Shown: piece after piece, positions 1-6,231 of the stretch | Position numbering within the stretch: position 1 is the first letter of the stretch | Layout of the letters: every line of letters begins with the position of its first letter | Assembly: GCA_041608775.1 (NCBI GenBank) | Contig: JBFISC010000096.1 | Location: 1-12,558, forward strand | Direction: 5' to 3' | DNA: 12,558 nucleotides | Source: UBA7803 sp041608775 | GTDB taxonomy: Bacteria > Pseudomonadota > Gammaproteobacteria > Pseudomonadales > Azotimanducaceae | Made by a program: the position numbers and the translations under genes | Notes under the pieces: model-generated | The model's input: only the letters and a program-made list of their open reading frames with translations | Database searches by the model: none | What the model was told of the DNA's origin: nothing

Positions 1-91
1 CGACGCCGCGCTCGTACTCCCGCAGCACCCGGAACGCGCTGATCAGCAGGCCCGCGACGACGACGATGATGACAGTCGTGAATATCTCCAT
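1..91 (-). CDS. Slipin (stomatin/SPFH-family membrane protein), 5' fragment
   Basis: Only the first 30 codons are in the window; the gene runs off the left edge. The visible N-terminus starts MEIFTTVIIV, continues as a hydrophobic membrane segment, and ends with REYERGV. That last motif is typical of bacterial slipins just after the N-terminal membrane anchor and at the start of the SPFH domain. The start ATG at 91 lies 7 bp after the stop of the long nfeD gene, and a GGAG lies 10 nt upstream inside the end of nfeD, so the two are probably co-translated. Slipins and long-form NfeD proteins are a conserved gene pair; the NfeD protease of Pyrococcus cleaves the slipin C-terminus. Identity is inferred from the short N-terminus plus the neighbour. 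Confidence 0.8.
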   Translation of the reverse strand, partial: MEIFTTVIIVVVAGLLISAFRVLREYERGV

Positions 92-98
92 TTTTCCG

Positions 99-1544
99 CT
101 ACTCCACTGTTACCTTGAGGGTCAGTCCGTCTACGGCCGTAATCCTGAGCGTGTCGCCCTTGCTCACCGGCCCGTCGGCGCGAGCGTTCCAGCGTTCGCC
201 GAACGCCCAGACATGGCCCGCGTCGGTGAAATCCTCCAGCGCCTCGGCGGTGCTGCCGACCATTGCCTCGACCCCGGTCGCGATCCGCTGACGCCGGGCC
301 TGCACCGCCGCGCCTACGGCAAACAGCGTCAACCCCGCGGTGGCGGCCGCGAAGGCGCCGACCACCAGGAAGGGAACCTGGTAACCGGGCGCCTCCGTGT
401 CCATCAGGATTACCGAGCCGATCACGAAGGCCACCACACCGGCCACCCCCATGATGCCCAGACTGGGCGTGAAAACTTCGGCAATCATCAGACCGATGCC
501 GACTACGATCAGCGCCAGCCCGGCGTAATTGATGGGCAGCATCTGCAACCCGTAGGCCCCGAGCAGCAGGCAGACGATGCCGATCACCGAGGGAAACACC
601 ATGCCCGGGTTGTAGAACTCGAGGATCAGACCGTAGATGCCGAAGATCAGCAGGCCGTAGGCGATGCTGGGATCGGTGATGATGGTGAGCAGCTCGTGGC
701 GCCAGTCGGTCTCCACCTCGCGGATGCCGGCGCCCGCCACGGCCAGGGTCACCGTGCGGGTGCTCAGGGTCACCGAACGGCCGTCAAGCTGCTCGAGCAG
801 GCTGCGCAGGTCCGGGACCACCAGATCGATCACGTTCCGCTCCAGCGCCTCGGACGCGCGCAGGTTGGCGCCGTAGCGCACGGTCTCCTCCGCCCACTCG
901 ATGTTGCGCCCGCGCAGCTCCGCCAGTCCCTGAAGGTAGGCCACCGCGTCGTTGATCACCTTGCGCGTCATGGCGTCCGTGGAAGCCGGTTCCGCGCGCG
1001 CGGGCGCCTCCGCATCTTCCGGACCGGTGCTGCCCTGCTCCGGTGCGGGCTCGGTCTTGCCGGGGCCGCCAGGCGTAGGCACCCCTGGCCCCGGAGCGAT
1101 GCTGACCGGCGTGGAAGAACCGATGTTGGTGGCCGGCGCCATGGCGATGATGTGGCTGGCAAACGCGATGTAGGTTCCCGCGCTGGCAGCCCGGGCGCCG
1201 TCCGGCGCCACGTAGGTGATCACCGGCACGTCGGCCCCCAGTATCTCCTTGACCACGTCGCGCATCGACTTGTCGAGGCCGCCGGGTGTATCCATCCGGA
1301 TCACCAGGGCGCGCGCCCCGACTTCCTCGGCATCGGCGATTGAGCGGATCACCAGATCGGCGGATGCGGGACCGACGGGGCCGTTCAGATCCACCACCCA
1401 GACCTGACCCCGGTCCGCGCCGCCCTGGGTTGATTCCGAAGTGGCACCGAGGCCCAGCATCAGGCCGGCGAGACAGGCGACTGCTGCGAGCCAGCGCCGC
1501 TGGCGGCCCGTCAGTCTTGGATGCGTACCGTGAGCACGTCGCAT
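99..1544 (-). CDS. Long-form NfeD membrane protein with ClpP-class serine protease domain
   Basis: This 481-residue protein follows the NfeD1b plan. Residues about 15-36 are a signal peptide or anchor. A ClpP/SppA-like protease domain follows (about 47-255), with RAASAG giving nucleophile Ser121 and TRKVINDA giving likely general-base Lys195. Four or five membrane helices lie at about 292-415, and a C-terminal OB-fold NfeD domain at about 422-481. It acts at the membrane with its partner slipin, whose start follows 7 bp downstream. A Pro/Gly/Ala/Glu-rich low-complexity stretch (about 150-190) sits between Ser121 and Lys195. The ATG at 1544 is preceded by GGAG with a 4-nt spacer and overlaps the upstream usp gene by 34 nt. 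A later Met (residue 29) would cut the signal peptide, so the long start is preferred. Substrates other than slipin are unknown. Confidence 0.9.
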   Translation of the reverse strand: MRRAHGTHPRLTGRQRRWLAAVACLAGLMLGLGATSESTQGGADRGQVWVVDLNGPVGPASADLVIRSIADAEEVGARALVIRMDTPGGLDKSMRDVVKEILGADVPVITYVAPDGARAASAGTYIAFASHIIAMAPATNIGSSTPVSIAPGPGVPTPGGPGKTEPAPEQGSTGPEDAEAPARAEPASTDAMTRKVINDAVAYLQGLAELRGRNIEWAEETVRYGANLRASEALERNVIDLVVPDLRSLLEQLDGRSVTLSTRTVTLAVAGAGIREVETDWRHELLTIITDPSIAYGLLIFGIYGLILEFYNPGMVFPSVIGIVCLLLGAYGLQMLPINYAGLALIVVGIGLMIAEVFTPSLGIMGVAGVVAFVIGSVILMDTEAPGYQVPFLVVGAFAAATAGLTLFAVGAAVQARRQRIATGVEAMVGSTAEALEDFTDAGHVWAFGERWNARADGPVSKGDTLRITAVDGLTLKVTVE

Positions 1545-1969
1545 GAGGCTCCGTGGAGGACTCCGTTTGCCGTCGACCCGAGCATAACCCTCGACAACCC
1601 CCGCCGGCCATGGGATCCCACCACGATCAGGTCCGCATCCAGCTTTTCCGCCTGGGCCTGAATCTCCGCGGCGGGGCGACCGTAGAGCACGGTCAGCCGA
1701 TCCGGCGCGATGCCGAACCGCGCGACCCGCTCGCGAAGGCCATCGGTAATGTCCTTCGTGATGGACGCTTCCATGTCCTTGAGCGGCCAGGACGCGGCGA
1801 ACGACGCGCCGCCCATCCCGGCGACACCGTCCATGATGGGCGGAATCACGGTCACCACGTGGAAGCTCTCGTCGCCCTTGAGGTCGAGGGCAGTCGCGGC
1901 TTCGAGCACCTGATCCGCATCATCCGAAGCATCGACGGCGATCAGGATCCGCTGGTATCGGCCGGTCAT
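1511..1969 (-). CDS. Universal stress protein (UspA family), copy 1
   Basis: A 152-residue single-domain Usp protein, the usual length for the family. It has the N-terminal beta strand and Asp (RILIAVDAS, Asp13) and the ATP-binding signature G-2x-G-9x-G-S (GSHG at 118-121, GSTAN at 131-135). It ends in the common Usp strand DVLTVRI. Usp proteins are small cytoplasmic dimers induced by starvation, oxygen limitation and other stresses; no specific partner can be deduced. AGGGGG lies about 6 nt before the ATG. The gene follows the other minus-strand usp by 10 bp and its 3' end overlaps the nfeD start, so all are likely co-transcribed. Confidence 0.93.
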   Translation of the reverse strand: MTGRYQRILIAVDASDDADQVLEAATALDLKGDESFHVVTVIPPIMDGVAGMGGASFAASWPLKDMEASITKDITDGLRERVARFGIAPDRLTVLYGRPAAEIQAQAEKLDADLIVVGSHGRRGLSRVMLGSTANGVLHGASCDVLTVRIQD

Positions 1970-1979
1970 CGCATCCCCC

Positions 1980-2423
1980 TCACGAGCGGATCCGGACGGT
2001 CAGCACGTCGCACTCCGCCTGATGCAGCACTCCGTTGGCCGTGGATCCGAGCAGCAGACCGAGACCGTGTTTGCCGTGGGACCCGGTGACGATGAGATCG
2101 GCGCCGAGGGTTCGAGCCACCTCCACCACCTGGCTGGACGGCGCGCCGATGGTCACATGGACGTCGGCCGGATCGACCTTGACCTTGCCAGCCTCGATCT
2201 CGACCTGGCTGCGAGCCTGATCGCGGGCCTGCTCTTCGAAGCTCACGCTGGCCTGGGTGTAGGCCATCATGTCGAGCCCGCCGTAAACGTGGGTGAGCGG
2301 TTTCACCACCGTGCAGACAGACAACTTCGCCTTGTGCTGATCCGCGACCTGGCGAGCCCGCTCCAGGACTTCCCGGGCTTCGTCGGTGAGATCGATGGCA
2401 GCCAGGACGTGCTGGTAAGCCAT
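1980..2423 (-). CDS. Universal stress protein (UspA family), copy 2
   Basis: A 147-residue Usp protein starting MAYQHVLAAIDL. Asp11 is the nucleotide-site acidic residue. The ATP loop GSHG (114-117) and GSTAN (126-130) are separated by eight residues, one fewer than the classical spacing; the third Usp copy in this window shares that form. The frame stays open upstream to 2570, but the ATG at 2423 is chosen for two reasons. It puts the first Usp strand at the N-terminus, and AAGGAG lies 5 nt upstream (plus-strand 2429-2434). It is the first gene of the leftward unit (usp-usp-nfeD-slipin), facing the plus-strand usp across a divergent intergenic region. It is probably a stress or low-oxygen factor; the exact role is unknown. 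Confidence 0.92.
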   Translation of the reverse strand: MAYQHVLAAIDLTDEAREVLERARQVADQHKAKLSVCTVVKPLTHVYGGLDMMAYTQASVSFEEQARDQARSQVEIEAGKVKVDPADVHVTIGAPSSQVVEVARTLGADLIVTGSHGKHGLGLLLGSTANGVLHQAECDVLTVRIRS

Positions 2424-2554
2424 GTTCGCTCCTTGCATCAGGGGCCATCGGCCAGAGTGTCGCGGTCGGCCAACCCATGGCGCGACCTTTTTCCGACTGT
2501 ACTCCCAATGCCGCCGCCGCGCCGAGTCCGTGGTAACCGGCGTCGGGGTTCGGG

Positions 2555-2564
2555 ATTCCCCTAG
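2555..2564 (-). promoter_or_regulatory. TAGGGGAAT-type box in the divergent usp region
   Basis: On the minus strand this reads CTAGGGGAAT, identical in nine of ten positions to TTAGGGGAAT at 6156-6165, upstream of the receiver-like gene. It also forms the right arm of a local inverted repeat GGGG-N9-CCCC (2545-2561). It is a candidate operator for the FixJ/NarL-family regulator encoded in the window. This rests only on recurrence in leader regions; a chance match remains possible in GC-rich DNA. Confidence 0.3.
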
Positions 2565-2579
2565 CCGCATCGTATAGTA

Positions 2580-2595
2580 TTGGCATTAATGGTGC
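2580..2595 (+). promoter_or_regulatory. Possible sigma-54 (-24/-12) promoter before the plus-strand usp
   Basis: TTGGCATTAATGGTGC has the invariant GG and GC separated by exactly 10 nt. The -24 half (TTGGCA) is perfect and the -12 half is GTGC instead of TTGC. It would start transcription near 2607, about 80 nt ahead of the GTG of the plus-strand usp. A competing sigma-70-like TATAGT overlaps just upstream (2573-2578) without a good -35. No sigma-54 activator gene is visible in the window. Confidence 0.3.
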
Positions 2596-2647
2596 GCGAT
2601 GCTGGACGCAGCGCGCCTCGCAACAGCGGCGCGGCCTCCGGCAAGTG

Positions 2648-2679
2648 AGGTAAGAGGTAGCCCAGGTAAGCCGAGGTAA
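2648..2679 (+). repeat. Four direct AGGTA[A/G] repeats in the usp leader
   Basis: AGGTAA or AGGTAG occurs at 2648, 2655, 2664 and 2674 (steps of 7, 9 and 10 nt), just before the GTG at 2688. The last copy contains GAGGT, the only plausible Shine-Dalgarno sequence for this gene, with a rather long spacer of about 10 nt. The others could be ribosome standby sites, an RNA-binding-protein target or a DNA operator. Confidence 0.5.
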
Positions 2680-2687
2680 ATAGAACC

Positions 2688-3137
2688 GTGTACGAAAATC
2701 TGCTTGTCGCCATCGATCTCACGGAGCCGCCTGCGGGCTACGTGCTCGAGCATGCGCGCGCCTTCCTCGGCAGCTCCGGGAAGCTCAACGTGGTCCACGT
2801 GGTGGAGCCCCAGTACGTGCAGTACAGCTTCGACCCGACCTTCAAGGGCACGCTCAGCCGCGCGTTGGAGCAGGAAGCGCTGGACGTGGCCTCGGCGCGG
2901 CTCGCGGAGCTGTGCGAACCTCTCGGCATCGACGCCGATCACCGCTTCGTTCTGCTGGGGCGCGCCGCCGACAGAATTCACGAGCTCGCCGAAAAGGAGG
3001 GTTCCGACCTGATCGTCATCGGCTCCCATGGCCAGGAAGGGCTGCGGCGTCTGCTCGGCTCCACGGCCAACGCCGTGCTCCACGGCGCGCCCGTGGACGT
3101 GGCCACCATTCGCATTCCCAAGGACCTGAAGTCATGA
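2688..3137 (+). CDS. Universal stress protein (UspA family), copy 3
   Basis: A 149-residue Usp protein beginning MYENLLVAIDL, with Asp10 in the first nucleotide-binding loop. The ATP loop is GSHG (112-115) and GSTAN (124-128). It ends in ATIRIPKDLKS. The GTG start is supported by the typical Usp N-terminus beginning right there; no ATG is nearby. The stop overlaps the next gene's ATG (ATGA), so translation is coupled. It heads the rightward unit that continues through the phasin-like protein, globin and FixL/FixJ-type regulators, which suggests a role under oxygen limitation or another energy stress (inference). It is diverged from the two minus-strand copies rather than a recent duplicate. 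Confidence 0.92.
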   Translation: MYENLLVAIDLTEPPAGYVLEHARAFLGSSGKLNVVHVVEPQYVQYSFDPTFKGTLSRALEQEALDVASARLAELCEPLGIDADHRFVLLGRAADRIHELAEKEGSDLIVIGSHGQEGLRRLLGSTANAVLHGAPVDVATIRIPKDLKS

Positions 3138-3625
3138 CCAAGCACCATCCCCACGCGCAATCCGGGTTCGGTCAAGAACTGGAACGGCTGACCGAAGACG
3201 CCGAGGATCTGGCCAGATCGCTCGAGCGGCGGACGAGCCTCGCCAGAGAGGAAGCCGTCGGCGCGGAGCTGCTGGCATCGCGGGAGCTGATCGCGCAGTT
3301 CGGCCTCGCCTGGGAAACGGCAGCCGAGCTCGGCGACCTGTACGTACGCCAGCTGCGCTACCTGATCGAGGACAACGTGGCCACCCTTGGCAAGCTGGTC
3401 GACGGCTCCGCCCAGGGCCGCCTCGCCGAAGTGGTCGGCGAGCACTGCGAGCGCCGCATCGGCCACGTCGGGGAAGGAATCAACCACGGCATCGAAGTCA
3501 TGTCGAAGCAATCCGAGTCGGCTCGCGCCGCCCTCCAGGCCATGTGGGCTCCGTTCTTCGCAGTGGTGCGACAGGACTGGAGCCAGCAGCGCCGGAATCG
3601 CGAAGGCGGCGCCGCAACCGGGTAG
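3134..3625 (+). CDS. Small helical phasin-like protein
   Basis: A 163-residue soluble protein with no signal peptide or membrane segment and one cysteine (Cys105). It is predicted by eye to be almost entirely amphipathic helix. Residues 12-45 are highly charged (coiled-coil-like). Residues 45-150 have the Ala/Glu/Gln pattern with scattered aromatics seen in the phasin family, whose members coat polyhydroxyalkanoate granules or act as helical scaffolds. The C-terminus is Arg/Gly-rich. The ATG overlaps the stop of the upstream usp by 4 nt (ATGA), giving tight coupling, and the globin gene follows 30 bp later. No PHA synthase gene is in the window, so a granule function is a weak inference. It could instead be an uncharacterised helical stress protein. 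Confidence 0.8.
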   Translation: MTKHHPHAQSGFGQELERLTEDAEDLARSLERRTSLAREEAVGAELLASRELIAQFGLAWETAAELGDLYVRQLRYLIEDNVATLGKLVDGSAQGRLAEVVGEHCERRIGHVGEGINHGIEVMSKQSESARAALQAMWAPFFAVVRQDWSQQRRNREGGAATG

Positions 3626-3655
3626 ACGGCGGCGCCAGCAGCGGGAGGCAGCGCC

Positions 3656-4084
3656 ATGACAAACCCGCTCTTCGACGCCAGCTACCGGCGGCTGTTCGGC
3701 GACGAGATCGCCGTCGATGCCGGCGCGGACGAGTTCTTCGTGGCCTTCTATCGGCGCTTTCTCAGCCACGCCGAGATCAAAGCACTGTTCGAGCAGACCG
3801 ACATGGCTCGCCAGGTGGTCATGCTGCGCAAGTCGTTCTTTCACCTGGCCGGCTTCTACATCACCAACGAGCCTTCCGGAGAGCTGCAGCGCATGGCGCG
3901 TGTCCACGACAACCTCGGGATCGGCGCCGAGCACTACGACCTCTGGCTTGACTGCCTGGTGGCGACCGTGGCGGAATTCGACAGCGAAGGCGATCTGGCC
4001 ACCGAGCTCGCCTGGCGCTGGGCGCTGACACCGGGCATTACCTACATGAAGCTGTACGAGCATTTCCGGCGCAATCCGGCCTGA
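3656..4084 (+). CDS. Single-domain globin
   Basis: A 142-residue protein with a globin helix pattern. Phe45 in ALFEQTD fits the CD1 phenylalanine. His84 in RVHDNLGI, followed by EHYDLW, fits the proximal haem histidine (F8) and the H-x3-LG(I/V)-x3-HY context of bacterial haemoglobins. There is no reductase domain, so it is not a flavohaemoglobin. The distal residue is unclear (Gln53 or a nearby residue). A GGGAGG stands about 8 nt before the ATG. The stop codon shares one base with the kinase start (TGATG), so the globin and the haem-PAS kinase are translationally coupled. It may bind O2 or NO, buffering, detoxifying or delivering ligand near the sensor or the cbb3 oxidase; this role is inferred from context only. 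Confidence 0.85.
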   Translation: MTNPLFDASYRRLFGDEIAVDAGADEFFVAFYRRFLSHAEIKALFEQTDMARQVVMLRKSFFHLAGFYITNEPSGELQRMARVHDNLGIGAEHYDLWLDCLVATVAEFDSEGDLATELAWRWALTPGITYMKLYEHFRRNPA

Positions 4085-5532
4085 TGCGACTGCCGGACAC
4101 CTACGCGCTGCCGTTCCCGGTGTTCACCGCCGGCAGCGGAGGGCGAATCGAGAACACCAACGCCGCCTTCGAGGCCCTGCTGCCGGGCCGGACCGGCGCG
4201 CCGTGGCAACGGGCATTCACCGGCATCGACCAGGTCGCGTTCGAGCGCGGCTGGCGGGATGCCCGCAGCCACTCGACCGCACTGACCGTGCGCGGCTGCC
4301 TGGTCACCCCCGCGGGCGAAGCCCGTTTCGTCGACGTCGTCTGTCAGCCGCTGCTCGACAGCGAGACGGCACCGGTCCGGCTGCTCGGCATTCTCGTCGA
4401 CGTAACCGAACAGACCCGGCGCGAGGCGGAAAACCAGGCCCTGCTGCAAACTGCGGTGGATGCCATCATCCTCATCGACGAGCACGGCCGCATCGAGACC
4501 TTCAACCGGGCCGCCACGGACCTGTTCGGCTACAGCGCCGAGGCCGCCGCGGGCAAACCGGTGTCCATGCTGATGCCGGAACCCCACCGCAGCCACCACG
4601 ACCAATACATGCAGCGCTACATGACCACCGGCGAGCGCCGCATCATCGGCATCGGACGCGAGCTCGAGGGCGAGCACAGCAGCGGTCGCCGCATCCCGAT
4701 CTACCTCGCGGTGAGCGAGATCATGCTGCAGGGACGGCGGCGCTTCGCCGGCATCATCCGCGATCTGTCCGAACAACACGCAACCCGGGAGGCGCTCGCC
4801 GAGCAGCGCGAGAAGCTGGCCCACGTCGGACGGCTGTCGATCATGGGCGAGATGACCGCAAGCATCGCCCACGAAATCAACCAACCGCTTACCGCCATCG
4901 CCATGTACGCCCAGTCGAGCCTGAAGCTGATTCGGCGCGGCAACCCGGACCTCGACAAGCTTGCCGCCGCCCTGGAGAAGCTGAACACGCAGAGCCTGCG
5001 TGCAGGCGCCATCATCGAGCGAATTCAGCGTTTTGCCCGAGCGCAGGAGAACCAGCGGGAGCTGCTCGACGTGAACGTGCTGCTGAAGGATCTGGTCAAG
5101 CTCGCCGAGGGCGACGCCCGCATCCACGATGTTTCCATCACCTTCGACCTGGCCGGCGGCCTGCCGGCGGTGCTCTGCGATGCGATCCAGATTCAGCAGG
5201 TTGCGTTGAACCTGATCCGCAACGCGATCGACGCGATGAAAGAAATCGACTGCCGCGATGGCAACGGGCTGGTGATAACCTCGCGTCCGCTCGCCGGAAA
5301 CCGGGTTGAGGTCGCGGTCACCGACCAGGGGCCCGGTGTTGCCGAGGACCAGGCAAAGCTGCTATTCAGGCCGTTCCACACCACCAAGAAAGACGGGATG
5401 GGCATGGGATTGTCGATCTGCCGCACCATAATCAACGAGCACGGCGGCGAGCTGGGCTTCCGCAACAACCCGGATGCCGGCGCAACGTTTTACTTCACGC
5501 TGCCGACCGGCGGACACGCGCATGGATCATGA
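4084..5532 (+). CDS. fixL: FixL-type oxygen-sensing histidine kinase (haem PAS)
   Basis: A 482-residue soluble kinase (no membrane helices) with two PAS domains (about 5-112 and 116-235), a HisKA dimerisation domain with phospho-acceptor His263 in IAHEINQP, and an HATPase domain (N box Asn380, DQGPG at 414-418, GMGMGLS at 438-444). The second PAS matches the haem PAS of FixL through MPEPHRSHHD and IIGIGR. His172 aligns with the haem-ligand His200 of Bradyrhizobium FixL. Arg192, exactly 20 residues later, aligns with Arg220, which hydrogen-bonds bound O2 and mediates signalling. The layout (two PAS, cytoplasmic, about 500 aa) is that of B. japonicum FixL. It should autophosphorylate when deoxygenated and phosphorylate the FixJ-like protein, whose gene overlaps its 3' end by 11 nt. 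The first PAS has no recognised cofactor motif. Confidence 0.92.
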   Translation: MRLPDTYALPFPVFTAGSGGRIENTNAAFEALLPGRTGAPWQRAFTGIDQVAFERGWRDARSHSTALTVRGCLVTPAGEARFVDVVCQPLLDSETAPVRLLGILVDVTEQTRREAENQALLQTAVDAIILIDEHGRIETFNRAATDLFGYSAEAAAGKPVSMLMPEPHRSHHDQYMQRYMTTGERRIIGIGRELEGEHSSGRRIPIYLAVSEIMLQGRRRFAGIIRDLSEQHATREALAEQREKLAHVGRLSIMGEMTASIAHEINQPLTAIAMYAQSSLKLIRRGNPDLDKLAAALEKLNTQSLRAGAIIERIQRFARAQENQRELLDVNVLLKDLVKLAEGDARIHDVSITFDLAGGLPAVLCDAIQIQQVALNLIRNAIDAMKEIDCRDGNGLVITSRPLAGNRVEVAVTDQGPGVAEDQAKLLFRPFHTTKKDGMGMGLSICRTIINEHGGELGFRNNPDAGATFYFTLPTGGHAHGS

Positions 5533-6145
5533 GGTACCCACCGTATTCGTCGTGGACGACGACGAGCCGGTGCGTGACGCCATCGGCATGCTGCTGGACA
5601 CGGTAGACGTGCCATACGAGTCGTTTGCCTCCGCCCGGGCGTTTCTCGATGCCTACGACAACTCCCGCCGCGGCTGTCTGGTGCTGGACATCCGCATGCC
5701 GGGGATGAGCGGCCTGGAACTGCAGCAGCACCTGGTGGAGCAGCGCTCCCCGCTGCCCATCGTCTTCATCACCGGCCACGGCGACATTCCGATGGCGGTG
5801 GAGGCGATGAAACGGGGCGCCGTAGACTTCATCCGCAAGCCGTTTCGCGACCAGGAGCTGCTCGACCGCGTGCACGAGGCTCTGAGCGTCGAGGCCGGCC
5901 AGCGGGCCGAAATCGCGGACCTCGAGGAGATCCGTTCCCGGGTCGCGTCGCTGACCCCCCGGGAGCGCGAGGTGTTCGATCGGGTGGCCGACGGCCAGGC
6001 CAACAAGGTCGTCGCCATCGACCTCGGGATCAGCGAGCGCACCGTCGAGATCCACCGCAGTCAGGTGATGCAGAAAACCGGTTCCCGCTCTCTCGCGGAT
6101 CTGGTCCGGATGAAGCTGACGCTGGAGCGGGCAGACTCGCTCTGA
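5522..6145 (+). CDS. fixJ: FixJ-type response regulator (receiver + LuxR HTH)
   Basis: A 207-residue protein, close to the usual FixJ length. The receiver domain (about 6-122) has the acidic pocket VVDDDE, phospho-acceptor Asp56 in LVLDIRMPG, Thr84 and Lys106. A linker leads to a LuxR/FixJ-type helix-turn-helix (about 142-205) with LTPREREV and the recognition region SERTVEIHRSQVM. Phosphorylation by the adjoining FixL-type kinase should release the DNA-binding domain. The ATG at 5522 is chosen because it places the receiver at the N-terminus and overlaps the kinase end by 11 nt; the frame is open further upstream but only as kinase shadow. In rhizobia FixJ drives fixK and thereby the fixNOQP oxidase. 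Here the oxidase genes lie directly downstream, so direct control is plausible. Confidence 0.93.
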   Translation: MDHEVPTVFVVDDDEPVRDAIGMLLDTVDVPYESFASARAFLDAYDNSRRGCLVLDIRMPGMSGLELQQHLVEQRSPLPIVFITGHGDIPMAVEAMKRGAVDFIRKPFRDQELLDRVHEALSVEAGQRAEIADLEEIRSRVASLTPREREVFDRVADGQANKVVAIDLGISERTVEIHRSQVMQKTGSRSLADLVRMKLTLERADSL

Positions 6146-6155
6146 TTCGACCCTG

Positions 6156-6202
6156 TTAGGGGAATGTTCGTATACCTCCCGAGGTCGCCGGCGCTCTAGT
6201 CT
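6156..6202 (+). promoter_or_regulatory. Candidate activated promoter before the receiver-like gene
   Basis: The 86-bp gap after the FixJ-like gene holds TTAGGGGAAT (6156-6165), a perfect 5+2+5 palindrome ACCTC-CC-GAGGT (6174-6185) and CTAGTCT (6196-6202). GGGGAA and CTAGTCT are 37 nt apart start to start. The leader of ccoN has CGGGAA and CTAGGCT 35 nt apart, with GGCGC-like sequence before CTAG in both. This fits an activator box plus a -10-like element used by a NarL/FixJ-type regulator. If so, the transcript would begin near 6209, just ahead of the GGAGGG at 6218. Evidence is comparison within this window only. Confidence 0.4.
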
Positions 6203-6217
6203 CGCGATTCGAGCGTC

Positions 6218-6223
6218 GGAGGG
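6218..6223 (+). promoter_or_regulatory. Shine-Dalgarno GGAGGG that decides the receiver-like start
   Basis: This is the strongest ribosome-binding sequence ahead of the receiver-like frame. Eight nt downstream in frame is ATT (6232), and a CTG follows after only 2 nt (6226). No ATG, GTG or TTG occurs in frame between the upstream stop (6157-6159) and 6406, so this site points to a non-standard initiation codon. Confidence 0.5.
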
Positions 6224-6231
6224 TCCTGCCA

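Larger units (their letters stand above)
2424..2687. promoter_or_regulatory. Divergent intergenic region between two usp operons
   Basis: This 264-bp space separates the leftward usp-usp-nfeD-slipin unit from the rightward usp-phasin-like-globin-fixLJ unit, so it must hold at least one promoter in each direction. Visible elements are a GGGG...CCCC inverted repeat with ATTCCCCTAG at 2555-2564, a TATAGT that could be a -10 hexamer at 2573-2578, a sigma-54-like element at 2580-2595, and four AGGTA[A/G] repeats at 2648-2679. No FNR/Anr-type palindrome (TTGAT-N4-ATCAA) was found. No clear leftward promoter was identified. Confidence 0.6.

Noticed and set aside
66..1343. Long plus-strand open frame (425 codons) opposite nfeD
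   Set aside because: Composition is Arg/Gly/His-rich with no domain; it is antisense to a clear NfeD protein with catalytic motifs.
2424..2570. N-terminal extension of the minus-strand usp starting at 2570
   Set aside because: The extra 49 residues are Arg/Pro-rich and unlike Usp; the ATG at 2423 has a good AAGGAG and starts the first Usp strand.
2978..4063. Minus-strand open frame of 361 codons opposite usp, phasin-like and globin genes
   Set aside because: It spans three well-supported plus-strand genes and their junctions; its sequence has no recognisable domain and is explained by GC-rich codon third positions.
4042..5127. Minus-strand open frame of 361 codons opposite the FixL-type kinase
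   Set aside because: A mirror of the kinase gene, which has intact haem, H-box and ATP motifs.
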